Positions 51,337-58,433 of a DNA stretch of 58,433 nucleotides are shown here, piece after piece. This stretch comes from Fibrobacterota bacterium. GTDB taxonomy: Bacteria; Fibrobacterota; Chitinivibrionia; Chitinivibrionales; FEN-1185. The stretch spans positions 615,014 through 673,446 of the forward strand of contig PLWQ01000012.1 in the NCBI GenBank assembly GCA_003165595.1. Reading direction: 5' to 3'. The position numbers and the translations under genes were made by a program. Positions within the stretch are counted from its first letter, which is position 1. Each line of letters opens with the position of its first letter. The notes under the pieces are model-generated. The model searched no databases and was not told the origin of the DNA. It saw nothing but the letters and a program-made list of their open reading frames with translations.

Positions 51337-52765
51337 CTACGACGCAATCGTTATCGGCTCCGGCATCGGCGGGCTCACCTGCGGAGCTTTGCTTGCGCAC
51401 AAGGGACTGCGGGTTGCCGTACTGGAACGGCACGGCCGGATAGGCGGCTATGCCCAGGAGTTTTCCCGTGACAAATTCGTCTTTGACTCGTCGGTACATT
51501 CGGTTTCAATGGCAAACGACGGATTCGTGTGCGGACTTCTCAACCAGCTTGGCATTCGCGACAGGCTCGCCATTGTGCCCAACACCTGCACGGCGCTGGT
51601 TCGATCTCCCGGCTTCACGTATTCGCTTCCCGCGAATCTCGACGATCTCACCCGCTGCCTGTGCAGCGACTTTCCGCATGAGAAGGAATCCGTATGCGCG
51701 CTTCTGGACGACATGCAACGGCTCTTTCACCAGTACAAAGGAAACTTCGCAACCGGCGGCGAGACCATGTCAGGGAGATCCGGAACCATCGCCGAGGTGA
51801 CGCGCTCGTACAAAGACTACATCCGCAGTTTTGTTTCCGACGAGCGGCTCCGGTGCCTTCTGGGCTCGATATGGCCGTTCGGCGGCTCATCACCGGCGTA
51901 TGCGCCTTTCTACAACGCATTCATCTTTATCGCCCACGCACTCGAAGGCTCGCACTCAATCAAGGGCGGGTTCGCCCTTCTCGCTCGCGCGCTTGCGGAG
52001 GCGATTACTTCACGGGGCGGCGAAGTGCGCACGCGCTGGCCGGTGCGCGCATTCAGGATAGGCGACGCCGGCGTTGTCGCCGCTGCCGTCAGCGACCGGG
52101 GAGAAGAACTCACGGCCGCTACATTTGTGTCCAATGTGAGCCCCTATCTCCTTCACGGACAGCTCATTCCCGAACCCTTCCGGAACCGGCTCTGGCAAAA
52201 ACGGCTGGCCAAATTATCGCCATCGGTCTCGGCAGTGTCCGTGTACCTGGGCCTGGACGGTGATCCGGCCGCCATCGCGAAGGACAACCTCACCTTCTGG
52301 TTCGCATCCATGGATCACGACGCAATCTACCGCCGCATCCAAAGCGGCCCTTCCGGCGACATCGACCACCTGCTGGTGATGCATCCACCCGGTTCCGCCG
52401 GCGGCGGGTGCATTACCCTTATGCATTTTGTCAAACAACGGCCCGGCATCGTCTGGCGGGAGGAAAAGAAGCGCATTGCGGACGCTATGGTCAAGAAGGC
52501 CGCGTCGGTGCTCGGTGACTTTACGGCCGGCATTCGCGTTTGTGAGGTTGCCTCTCCCGACACGTTTGAGCGATACACCGGCAACACGGCCGGCGCGCTG
52601 TACGGATTCGAGAACACGCACAATCTCTACGGCCAGTCCAAGCTGCCGTTTACAACCTACCTTCCTAACCTGTTTCAGGTGGGCCACTGGACAAAGGCGG
52701 GCGGCGGCATATACAATGTGATGTCGAGCGGGTATGTTGCGGCTTCGATCATTCTTCACCAATAG
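51326..52765 (+). CDS. CrtI/phytoene-desaturase-like FAD oxidoreductase
   Basis: A TTG start at 51326 with GAGGAA seven bases before it gives 479 residues; the frame overlaps the acyltransferase gene by 11 bases. The FAD-binding segment YDAIVIGSGIGGLTCGALL is near the N-terminus, and the C-terminal GHWTKAGGGIYNVMSSGYVA matches the family end. Relatives desaturate or isomerise long polyene or fatty acyl chains (phytoene desaturase, carotenoid isomerase, retinol saturase). Within an ACP-based cluster, acting on an acyl chain is plausible. Similar enzymes were proposed for ladderane lipid synthesis. No carotenoid genes (crtB, crtE) are near. Confidence 0.82.
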   Translation: MSTDYDAIVIGSGIGGLTCGALLAHKGLRVAVLERHGRIGGYAQEFSRDKFVFDSSVHSVSMANDGFVCGLLNQLGIRDRLAIVPNTCTALVRSPGFTYSLPANLDDLTRCLCSDFPHEKESVCALLDDMQRLFHQYKGNFATGGETMSGRSGTIAEVTRSYKDYIRSFVSDERLRCLLGSIWPFGGSSPAYAPFYNAFIFIAHALEGSHSIKGGFALLARALAEAITSRGGEVRTRWPVRAFRIGDAGVVAAAVSDRGEELTAATFVSNVSPYLLHGQLIPEPFRNRLWQKRLAKLSPSVSAVSVYLGLDGDPAAIAKDNLTFWFASMDHDAIYRRIQSGPSGDIDHLLVMHPPGSAGGGCITLMHFVKQRPGIVWREEKKRIADAMVKKAASVLGDFTAGIRVCEVASPDTFERYTGNTAGALYGFENTHNLYGQSKLPFTTYLPNLFQVGHWTKAGGGIYNVMSSGYVAASIILHQ

Positions 52766-52778
52766 AAATGCGGCGCGC

Positions 52779-54059
52779 ATGAAACTCCGGCTTGTCTATC
52801 CCCGGTTCAAGAAATTCCTCGAAGACCACGCTGCGCTGCGCGACGAACTCAAAGACCATGTTATCGGTGACTACACCATGCCGCCGTCGCTGGCACTCCC
52901 CATCATTGCAGCGCTCACGCCGGAATCGGTGGAAGTCGCATTGACTGACGATAACATCTCCCGTGTCGATTTCGACGAGAAAATCGATCTCGCGGTGATA
53001 AGTTGTTTTACGCCGCAGGCGCAGCGGGCCTACGAAATCGCCGACGAATTCCGCAGGCGCGGCACCAGAACCGTCATCGGCGGGATACATCCGTCGGCCA
53101 TGCCCCAGGAAGCGCTGCTCCACGCCGATTCGGTATGCGTGGGCGAGGCCGAACTGGTGTGGGAGACCATCCTGGCCGACGCCGCCAAAGGCGCTCTCAA
53201 GAAACGCTACTGCGCCGAATCGTACTATCCTCTGTCGCGCATGCCCATTCCCAAACGGGACATATTCTCTCCCGACAATTACCGGTGGAAAGCGCATCTG
53301 GTGCAGGTGATGCGCGGGTGCCCTGCGCCGTGCGCGGGCTGCCCCGTTCCCTCCATGGGCGGCACGTTGTTCCGCCTGCGGCCCGTTGACGATATCATCG
53401 CCGACATCGCCTCTATGCCCTACCGCGAATTCTACTTTACAGACGACACCGTGATGCTTCCTGGAAAGAAGCCCGCGAAATTCCTGCTGTCCATCATGGA
53501 ACGCACCGCGGAACTCGCCGATATCAGGATCTTTCTGGCCTCGACCATGATGATGACGCCCGACCCGGAATTCTACCGAAAACTCAGGCGCGGCGGCGCG
53601 GCGTCCATTTACACCGTGTTCGGCTTCGACCGGGTTTCCGAGTCTCTGTTCGACGCACACTGCCCGCCCCAGCAATGGACCGCCGCGGTCGACCTTGTGC
53701 GGATGATAGAGGACAGCGGCATCCACTTCTTCGGCTCCTTCGGCATCGGGTTTGACAACCAGGACAAGGGCGTCGCCGAGCGGATCCTGGCATTTACGCA
53801 CGATGCGAACATCGACCTTGCCGAATTCTACATACCCACCCCGTTCCCGGGCACCCGGTTCGGCGAGCGCATGGTCGCCGAGAACAGAGTGCTTCACCGG
53901 AATTACTCCCAGTGGAACCACGCCAACGTGGTATTCAAACCGAAGCACTTTACCGAAACGGAACTGCTCGACTCGTTCTTTTTTGCCTGGCGGGAATTTT
54001 TTAAGGGCAAGGATCCGAAGAAAACGGTGAGGAGTTTTACGTTGAACGAGGGTAAGTAA
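52779..54059 (+). CDS. Cobalamin-domain radical SAM enzyme (second)
   Basis: The 426-residue protein is a paralogue of the one at 45222. It begins MKLRLVYPRFKKFLEDHAAL, has FTPQAQRAYEIADEFRRRG and GGIHPSAMPQEA in the N-terminal domain, and the CxxxCxxC cluster at Cys181, Cys185 and Cys188 (MRGCPAPCAGCPVPS). The C-terminal half shares SFGIGFD and FPGTRFGER. Two related enzymes at the two ends of one cluster suggest two similar carbon-centred steps. The chosen start is 14 bases after the FAD gene stop. Confidence 0.88.
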   Translation: MKLRLVYPRFKKFLEDHAALRDELKDHVIGDYTMPPSLALPIIAALTPESVEVALTDDNISRVDFDEKIDLAVISCFTPQAQRAYEIADEFRRRGTRTVIGGIHPSAMPQEALLHADSVCVGEAELVWETILADAAKGALKKRYCAESYYPLSRMPIPKRDIFSPDNYRWKAHLVQVMRGCPAPCAGCPVPSMGGTLFRLRPVDDIIADIASMPYREFYFTDDTVMLPGKKPAKFLLSIMERTAELADIRIFLASTMMMTPDPEFYRKLRRGGAASIYTVFGFDRVSESLFDAHCPPQQWTAAVDLVRMIEDSGIHFFGSFGIGFDNQDKGVAERILAFTHDANIDLAEFYIPTPFPGTRFGERMVAENRVLHRNYSQWNHANVVFKPKHFTETELLDSFFFAWREFFKGKDPKKTVRSFTLNEGK

Positions 54060-54570
54060 GGCCGGAGATGACTCGAAGCATCGATGTAAACGATTTGAAG
54101 GACCCCGCAGCAAGCTGCGGGGAATCCTTCCATCCCTATGGAAGAAGAAATATTTGTAATCGCTCGCTAACCCCGAAGCAAGCCTCGGGGAATGCGCTCG
54201 CTGCGGGATTCAATAATGCTGGTAGGGCCTCACGCTCAGAGCGAGATAGCGCAGCTCAATTTGAGCTAAAACCCGGCAAGGAAAGGGCAAGAGACATAAT
54301 GGAAGGTGCGAAGCACCATTACCTTGCCCTTAAGGAATGAAATGACAAAATGCTTATTGTAACAACCCCTCGCGGCGAAGCTCCGCACCCCCTTGGAAAG
54401 GGGGAAAAATTCGAGGTCCCGGTTCCCGCAGCGCACACATCAAACGCGTCATAGTTGACAATTGCGGACAACTGTGAATGCTTAAGAAAAACTCAAGACA
54501 ACGGGAGAATCGATATATGCAAGCTCAGTTTTCCCGTCGTGGAGACTTTATCGATTTTATCCATCGTTGG
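54060..54570. other. Noncoding region with GC-rich hairpins
   Basis: Between the radical SAM gene and the IS remnant there is no supported gene. It holds a hairpin (CCCCGCAGC with GCTGCGGGG, 54103-54122, with outer GAAGGA/TCCTTC arms), a related one (54171-54190), repeat element D copy 1 and CCCCCTT/AAGGGGG arms (54388-54404). Confidence 0.6.
54293..54347 (+). repeat. Small hairpin repeat D, copy 1
   Basis: The segment runs from GACATAAT through the stem GGTGC-GAA-GCACC (54305-54317) to TGACAA. A second copy at 54806-54869 keeps the flanks but has stem AGCGC-GAG-GCGCT. Confidence 0.6.
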
Positions 54571-54974
54571 CGGGTGGGTGTATAGAGAAGGTTGTTTACA
54601 AACGCTCATTTAATCCCCCGTTTTTGACTTCGAAGCGTCGCCGCCGTGCGCATCTTGACCGGCTACGGGGAAAAATATAGGTATTTACGCCTCCAATTGC
54701 CAAATCTAAAAGCTTGTGGTGAGCCCGTCGAACCATATCAGTCTCGTGGCTTCGGCTCGAAGCGTAAGAGGGGGTCGTTTTTCAGGCGCAGGTTTTCTCG
54801 ACAAACTGCAAACGACATAATAGAAAGCGCGAGGCGCTACCACCTTACATTGGGGAACGAAGTGACAACAACCCATAATCGAGCATTGGCTCACTTCGGC
54901 TGGGGCTTCTCTTTCGGCGGCATCTCCACAAAACCGCAGTGCCGCAGAAAAAGATCGATCCACAATCCCATACC
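54571..54974 (-). mobile_element. IS91-like element remnant (left copy)
   Basis: This stretch aligns along its length with 57693-57985, the downstream end of the transposase gene at the right. Shared pieces are GCGGGTGGGTGTATA at the start, TCTCGTGGCTTCGG and the sequence encoding the transposase end (FVEKTCA here, FFEKTCA on the right). About 35 C-terminal codons survive, broken between frames (RHCGF and SEPMLDYG are readable). It has two insertions relative to the right copy: about 25 bases near 54712 and repeat D copy 2. The orientation is the same as the right copy. Confidence 0.75.
54806..54869 (+). repeat. Small hairpin repeat D, copy 2, inside the IS remnant
   Basis: About 64 bases interrupt the IS remnant between CTCGACAAA and AACCCATAATCGAGC; the right IS copy runs straight through at this point. 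The inserted DNA contains GACATAAT and the stem AGCGC-GAG-GCGCT (54826-54838), matching copy 1. Confidence 0.65.
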
Positions 54975-54987
54975 CATAAAATAGTGT

Positions 54988-55830
54988 TCAATAGGTTATT
55001 GGACCTGATCCCATTGTCATTGTCGCGATCCAAGTCTCTGCTATGCGACCATTCATCGGGCCATTATAAACGTTTTCGTAGGATTCATCGGCACCATAGA
55101 TAAGTTGCCCTGAAGGAAGTTGAACTGAGGCGCCTTGAGCTGCAATATCCAAACTAAGTCCTGCTATTTGACACAACCGATATCCCGCATTTATCCAAGC
55201 AGAAGACATTGGCTGGTTAGATTGAATCCACGTAGCGAAGAAGTTGTCCCACATATGTAAGTCTTGGCAGCTCTTGCACCATACAAAAAAGCCACACATG
55301 ACACTAGTCCAGGACTGGTAATCTTTGCTGCGGAACCCAAACATACCGTGAAGACCGTGGGCGAAGCAGATATTATTTAGTCTGACATAGAAATTTGGAT
55401 CATTGAGATCATCCATTGTATTGCAAGAATTGAAGATGACCCATTTCGTATTGCCATAGAAAGGAAAGTTCAGAAAACCGGATTCTCCATCCCACACTTG
55501 AATACATTCTGCATTTCCATGACCCCAAAATGCTATTAAATCCGGAACACCATTGTCAACCAGCCTGAGCTGAGCATTCAGGCATTGTCCATCTATTCGA
55601 TCGAGAATCCTTCTCACATCAACTTTATTTGGGAAATAAGCTTGTGAATACGCTGCTAGTTGCGATGAAAAATGATCTGCGTCTGCGCCGCTGCATGGAA
55701 GTTGAGTGTTCCCCGGCGTATTATTCATTGCCCAAGTTGAAATCCACACATGGGGAGGAAAACCGACAGTTTGAGCAAAACTTGTCATACTAAATGACAA
55801 CAACAACACAATTAAAGTACTGATTTTCAT
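54988..55830 (-). CDS. Secreted protein with a caspase-like His-Gly and Ser-Cys pattern
   Basis: The start at 55830 gives a 280-residue protein with a clear signal peptide (MKISTLIVLLLSFSMTSFAQ). The mature protein has LIAFWGHGN and, after the next predicted strand, KWVIFNSCNTM. A His-Gly followed by Ser/Ala-Cys at strand ends is the catalytic pattern of clan CD cysteine peptidases (caspase/gingipain type). The overall pattern also resembles the DUF6345 family of unknown function. Many tryptophans and several more cysteines are present. The gene is AT-rich, last of three in an island between IS91-like remnants, probably acquired by transfer. Peptidase activity is inference. Confidence 0.65.
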   Translation of the reverse strand: MKISTLIVLLLSFSMTSFAQTVGFPPHVWISTWAMNNTPGNTQLPCSGADADHFSSQLAAYSQAYFPNKVDVRRILDRIDGQCLNAQLRLVDNGVPDLIAFWGHGNAECIQVWDGESGFLNFPFYGNTKWVIFNSCNTMDDLNDPNFYVRLNNICFAHGLHGMFGFRSKDYQSWTSVMCGFFVWCKSCQDLHMWDNFFATWIQSNQPMSSAWINAGYRLCQIAGLSLDIAAQGASVQLPSGQLIYGADESYENVYNGPMNGRIAETWIATMTMGSGPITY

Positions 55831-55873
55831 AATTCTTGCCTTTCTGTTTTTAACCTGATCATGAAATGGAATA

Positions 55874-56296
55874 CTAGTCTCTCTGAAGGTAGATTGAATC
55901 TCCTTCTTTGTTTGCATTTGTATCCAAAGTGGATTCTCCTTTGAGAACCACCGAGTCATTGCGATATCCCAGTTTGGAAAAAATCACTCTGCAGGAGTCC
56001 ACCTCATATGTGGTTGTCCCCCACAAATCTTTGTCTACATAGATACCTACATCTTCTGCAATGTAAAAATGGCCCGTGGAATCGCTGAGGGTATTGACAT
56101 CAGGAACGGGGTTCTTAGGATGACCCCAAAAATCTGTCAATTTGACGGATGTCCCCTTGAGAACCGTGCTGTCCTTCGCATCATACGTTATCCCGGCGAT
56201 TCCGAACAATCGGTCGGATACTGTTTCACTGCTGGAACAATCGAGAATCAGCAGAACAGCCGCACATAAAAATAGCGAAGCCTGTAGTCTTTTCAT
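55874..56296 (-). CDS. Small lipoprotein with a carboxypeptidase-regulatory-like domain
   Basis: The 140-residue protein has a signal sequence ending LILDC (Cys20). The aspartate just before the cysteine is not typical of a lipobox, so lipidation is uncertain. The rest looks like one beta-sandwich of the regulatory-like type: GIAGITYDAKDSTVLKGTSV, then DSTGHFYI, then CRVIFSKLGYRNDSVVL. It lies between the two other AT-rich island genes on the same strand, 11 bases after the upstream one. Function is unknown. Confidence 0.65.
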   Translation of the reverse strand: MKRLQASLFLCAAVLLILDCSSSETVSDRLFGIAGITYDAKDSTVLKGTSVKLTDFWGHPKNPVPDVNTLSDSTGHFYIAEDVGIYVDKDLWGTTTYEVDSCRVIFSKLGYRNDSVVLKGESTLDTNANKEGDSIYLQRD

Positions 56297-56307
56297 TTGT
56301 TATTCCT

Positions 56308-57624
56308 TTACTTAGAATAATATTTTTTCAAGACCGGAACATCAATTGTTTTCTGCCCCAAGGAGCTGTCGCTGTAAGTAACATTCGTAGAAAAACTATA
56401 ACAAGGTGTCAGAATTTCTCGAATAGGATCTACATTGGAATTGAACCAGCCCAGTGAGACTCCACTTATTTCTCCGTGGGCAAGTTTTGTCTTGGTCAAA
56501 CCTTGGACGAATTGGGTTTGCAAATTAGTATTGACGCTCTGTAAAATTGCCATTACCGAGCCTATAACTCCAACGTCAAGCTTAACAGCAAGCGATGTAT
56601 CCTGAAGACCAGATACTTTAACGAACTTCGGCCAAACAATGAATGTAGTAACGATGTTCCCAGCAAAGTCAGCCTGAATGTTTACCGATGAGGCATTGTT
56701 CCGTACAATACCCGATTTGAAAATTCTCCTATATCTAACGATAATATTGTACATCGTATCATTCTTATTCAAAATACTATAAGTATCATATTCGCAATGT
56801 TTCTTAAGCGATGGGCAAAGGGATTGGAACATTGAATCAACAGTTGTCAGTAATTGTTGAACAGTAAGCCTAACTGACTTTGTTGTCACTGTTTTGGGCG
56901 TAATTCGATATTCTTTGGTAAGAGTATCAAAAATGATTTGAAGATTTGGATGTCTTACAGCGAATCCCGAAACGATGTTCTGATCTTTGCTGTAATCGAT
57001 CATATATTCTTCGCAATTACCTTCATGCCATTTTTGATTCTGGCTTTTGAGATCATATCCAGAATCATTAAAGGCTGCGTCTCCAAAAGCTGGATCAGAA
57101 AATCTTTTCACGATAGTGTCGTTATCTAGTAGCCCCGAGCGGAAAACGGTCGTTGAATTGTTGCGATGCCTGTTTGCAAAATCCTGTACGACATTTCTCA
57201 TCACGAATATCGAGTCTAGACTTGTCTGCTTGGCTAATCTAGCAGTTTGAGCGCGTTGAACTGGTCGCAAATTGGAAATGAATTCGTTGCCGGCCTTGAT
57301 CGCTCGAATCGAAATACTTTGTGTTCCGTTGCTTAAACGAATAATATATCCGCCATTGGGAAGATTACGTCCCGCAATGGGCCTAAACGAATAATTACTA
57401 CGAGAGACAATCTTATCCAAGACTCTATCTACGTGCTTTCCGGATAACGTATAAATATCCGCCACAATATGTGTATTGTCATTCATCACATGGAAAGTGA
57501 AATTCAAACCGTCTTGCGTCAAGAAAATTGATGATGGCTGTGATTGAAACTCGGTAACCTGACCAAAGATTCTGAAAGGACCGGCTAACCAAACAAACGC
57601 TAGGAAGAAAATCAGTCTTTGCAT
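56308..57624 (-). CDS. Secreted protein with an N-terminal sorting-domain-like beta fold
   Basis: The 438-residue protein has a signal peptide (to about residue 22). Residues about 35-115 (ADIYTLSGKHVDRVL, then NLPNGGYIIRLSNGTQS) resemble the beta-sandwich seen in type IX secretion C-terminal sorting domains and FlgD-like Ig folds, but here it is N-terminal. The remaining part has no recognised family; it contains several Asn/Thr-rich stretches and four cysteines. The base composition is AT-rich compared with the backbone. It is the first of three co-directional genes between IS91-like remnants. Confidence 0.6.
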   Translation of the reverse strand: MQRLIFFLAFVWLAGPFRIFGQVTEFQSQPSSIFLTQDGLNFTFHVMNDNTHIVADIYTLSGKHVDRVLDKIVSRSNYSFRPIAGRNLPNGGYIIRLSNGTQSISIRAIKAGNEFISNLRPVQRAQTARLAKQTSLDSIFVMRNVVQDFANRHRNNSTTVFRSGLLDNDTIVKRFSDPAFGDAAFNDSGYDLKSQNQKWHEGNCEEYMIDYSKDQNIVSGFAVRHPNLQIIFDTLTKEYRITPKTVTTKSVRLTVQQLLTTVDSMFQSLCPSLKKHCEYDTYSILNKNDTMYNIIVRYRRIFKSGIVRNNASSVNIQADFAGNIVTTFIVWPKFVKVSGLQDTSLAVKLDVGVIGSVMAILQSVNTNLQTQFVQGLTKTKLAHGEISGVSLGWFNSNVDPIREILTPCYSFSTNVTYSDSSLGQKTIDVPVLKKYYSK

Positions 57625-57692
57625 GCGTCCTCCATTGTTGAAAGTTAAGAAGCCTTGGAAACATTTACTGATAGGGATTTTCTTTTTTCGTG

Positions 57693-57876
57693 AGCGGGTG
57701 GGTGTATACTGATAAAGTTTCTTTACAGGCGCTCAATTCTTCACCCGCTTTCCCGTTCCCGACGTGCGCATTTTTAACGGCCGCAAGGCAAAATATAGAC
57801 ATTGCCGGCCACAATTGTCAAATCCGGGAATACCTGTCTCGTGGCTTCGGTGAAAGCAAAAAAATAGTCGGGATTG
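57693..57876 (-). mobile_element. IS91-like element end, downstream of the transposase
   Basis: This noncoding stretch begins GCGGGTGGGTGTATA and is conserved with 54571-54781. It is the end that lies beyond the transposase stop codon, where the replication origin (oriIS) of IS91 elements is located. The exact terminus and target tetranucleotide could not be fixed. Confidence 0.6.
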
Positions 57877-58433
57877 TCAGGCGCAGGTTTTCTCGAAAAA
57901 CCCATATTCGAGCGTAGGTTCTGCGGCGACGAGCGGCAACTTATCTTCCGGCGGCGGGCGCGGCGCCTGTTCCTTCCACAGGCCGCAGTGCCTCAGAATC
58001 TTCTCAATTACCAGTTCTTGCTCGATGAACGAGACGATCCGCATCTCACCCCCGCACTTCGGACATTTGAGCGGGTCTACCTCGTAAACGCACTTTATCA
58101 AGGCCGCCCAGGTCATGCGGCATTTCCGCCTAAAAGTGGTGTCCGGCTCCGGCTGCCCTAGCGCGGCAACCTTTTTTTCCTGCATTCCTCGCTTCTTGTT
58201 AGAATACCAACCATAATACCGTATCTGGTGCTCACCTTTATTGGGAATATGCTGCGTGACCTCGGCCAGAAAATCCAGCTGGTCAAAAACCTCGAAGTTC
58301 CGTGGTATGCCCGCCATCAGCGTCTGAATCGGCGGCGTGCAGCGCTCCGGCAAAACCGGGTCGCCTGTGTGCGGGAACGGGAAGCACTTCCCCTTTGATG
58401 CGCGATACACAATCTTACCGTTGTCCATGAGCG
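57877..58433 (-). CDS. IS91-family transposase, C-terminal part (runs off the window)
   Basis: The visible 183 or so residues match the Y2 (HUH) transposase of IS91-like elements: FDQLDFLAEVTQHIPNKGEH, RYYGWYSNKKRG and the zinc-ribbon-like CPKCGGEMRIVSFIEQ. The reading frame is open to the window edge, so the N-terminal part with the catalytic tyrosines lies outside. The downstream end is duplicated at 54571-54974. The gene reads like an intact C-terminus, but its activity cannot be judged. Confidence 0.85.
   Translation of the reverse strand, partial: LMDNGKIVYRASKGKCFPFPHTGDPVLPERCTPPIQTLMAGIPRNFEVFDQLDFLAEVTQHIPNKGEHQIRYYGWYSNKKRGMQEKKVAALGQPEPDTTFRRKCRMTWAALIKCVYEVDPLKCPKCGGEMRIVSFIEQELVIEKILRHCGLWKEQAPRPPPEDKLPLVAAEPTLEYGFFEKTCA

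Noticed and set aside
45222-54059. A firm call of ladderane or aryl polyene biosynthesis
   Set aside because: Gene content overlaps both types only in part. Dehydratase, thioesterase and the aryl-starter genes of aryl polyene clusters are missing, and no product-defining gene is present.
52749-54113. A 454-codon minus-strand open frame opposite the second radical SAM gene
   Set aside because: The plus-strand frame has the CxxxCxxC cluster and a paralogue at 45222; the antisense translation is low-complexity.

Overview
The window looks like chromosomal DNA of a Gram-negative bacterium, most likely an uncultivated member of the Fibrobacterota (Fibrobacteres and relatives). The Gram-negative evidence is Lpt, Bam and Tol accessory genes, a TolC-type exporter and many lipoproteins. 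The lineage clue is three copies of the TIGR02147/DUF4423 regulator family, known as a large paralogous family in Fibrobacter. Most of the DNA is GC-rich; one stretch (about 55.0-57.6 kb) is clearly AT-rich. No tRNA, rRNA or CRISPR array was seen.

Layout. 0-9 kb: cell-envelope and housekeeping genes: nadD, a BamD-like and a CpoB-like protein (minus strand), then a tightly coupled plus-strand run of a fused LptF-LptG permease, a response regulator, a GAF-GGDEF protein, a PAP2 phosphatase and a family 2 glycosyltransferase. 9-10.6 kb: a toxin-antitoxin cluster (mazEF, a decayed DUF4143 ATPase, a BrnT/BrnA-like pair). 10.7-14.1 kb: the first regulator-lipoprotein pair (a TIGR02147 regulator plus a six-blade kelch lipoprotein). 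14.2-25.6 kb: a SLOG-fold protein, an ArnT-like membrane glycosyltransferase, a bifunctional penicillin-binding protein, a solute-binding lipoprotein, a thioredoxin-DsbD fusion and an FHA-GAF-adenylate cyclase. 25.8-34.5 kb: two more TIGR02147-lipoprotein pairs with an Ig-repeat lipoprotein between them. 34.5-42 kb: a TetR-controlled YbhGFSR-like drug exporter (TolC, membrane fusion protein, two ATPases, two permeases). 42-45.1 kb: a methyltransferase, an EF-hand protein and a secreted alpha/beta hydrolase. 45.2-54.1 kb: a lipid or polyketide-like cluster with two radical SAM enzymes, a ketoreductase, a ketosynthase and its inactive partner, an acyl carrier protein, an LpxL-like acyltransferase and a CrtI-like FAD enzyme. 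54.1-58.4 kb: IS91-like element remnants bracketing an AT-rich island of three secreted-protein genes.

Two systems stand out. The first is the three regulator-lipoprotein pairs, which share one gene order, tight translational coupling and one lipoprotein architecture. This suggests a paralogous surface-display or sensing module in which each regulator belongs with its neighbour. The second is the radical SAM/ketosynthase/CrtI-like cluster, which could build an unusual acyl chain. Its gene content overlaps what has been proposed for ladderane lipids, but the product cannot be read from sequence.

The intergenic DNA also carries several families of GC-rich, hairpin-forming repeats. In two families (B and D) the stem sequences differ between copies while base pairing is kept. 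One small hairpin element (D2) sits inside an IS remnant whose sister copy lacks it, so it looks mobile.
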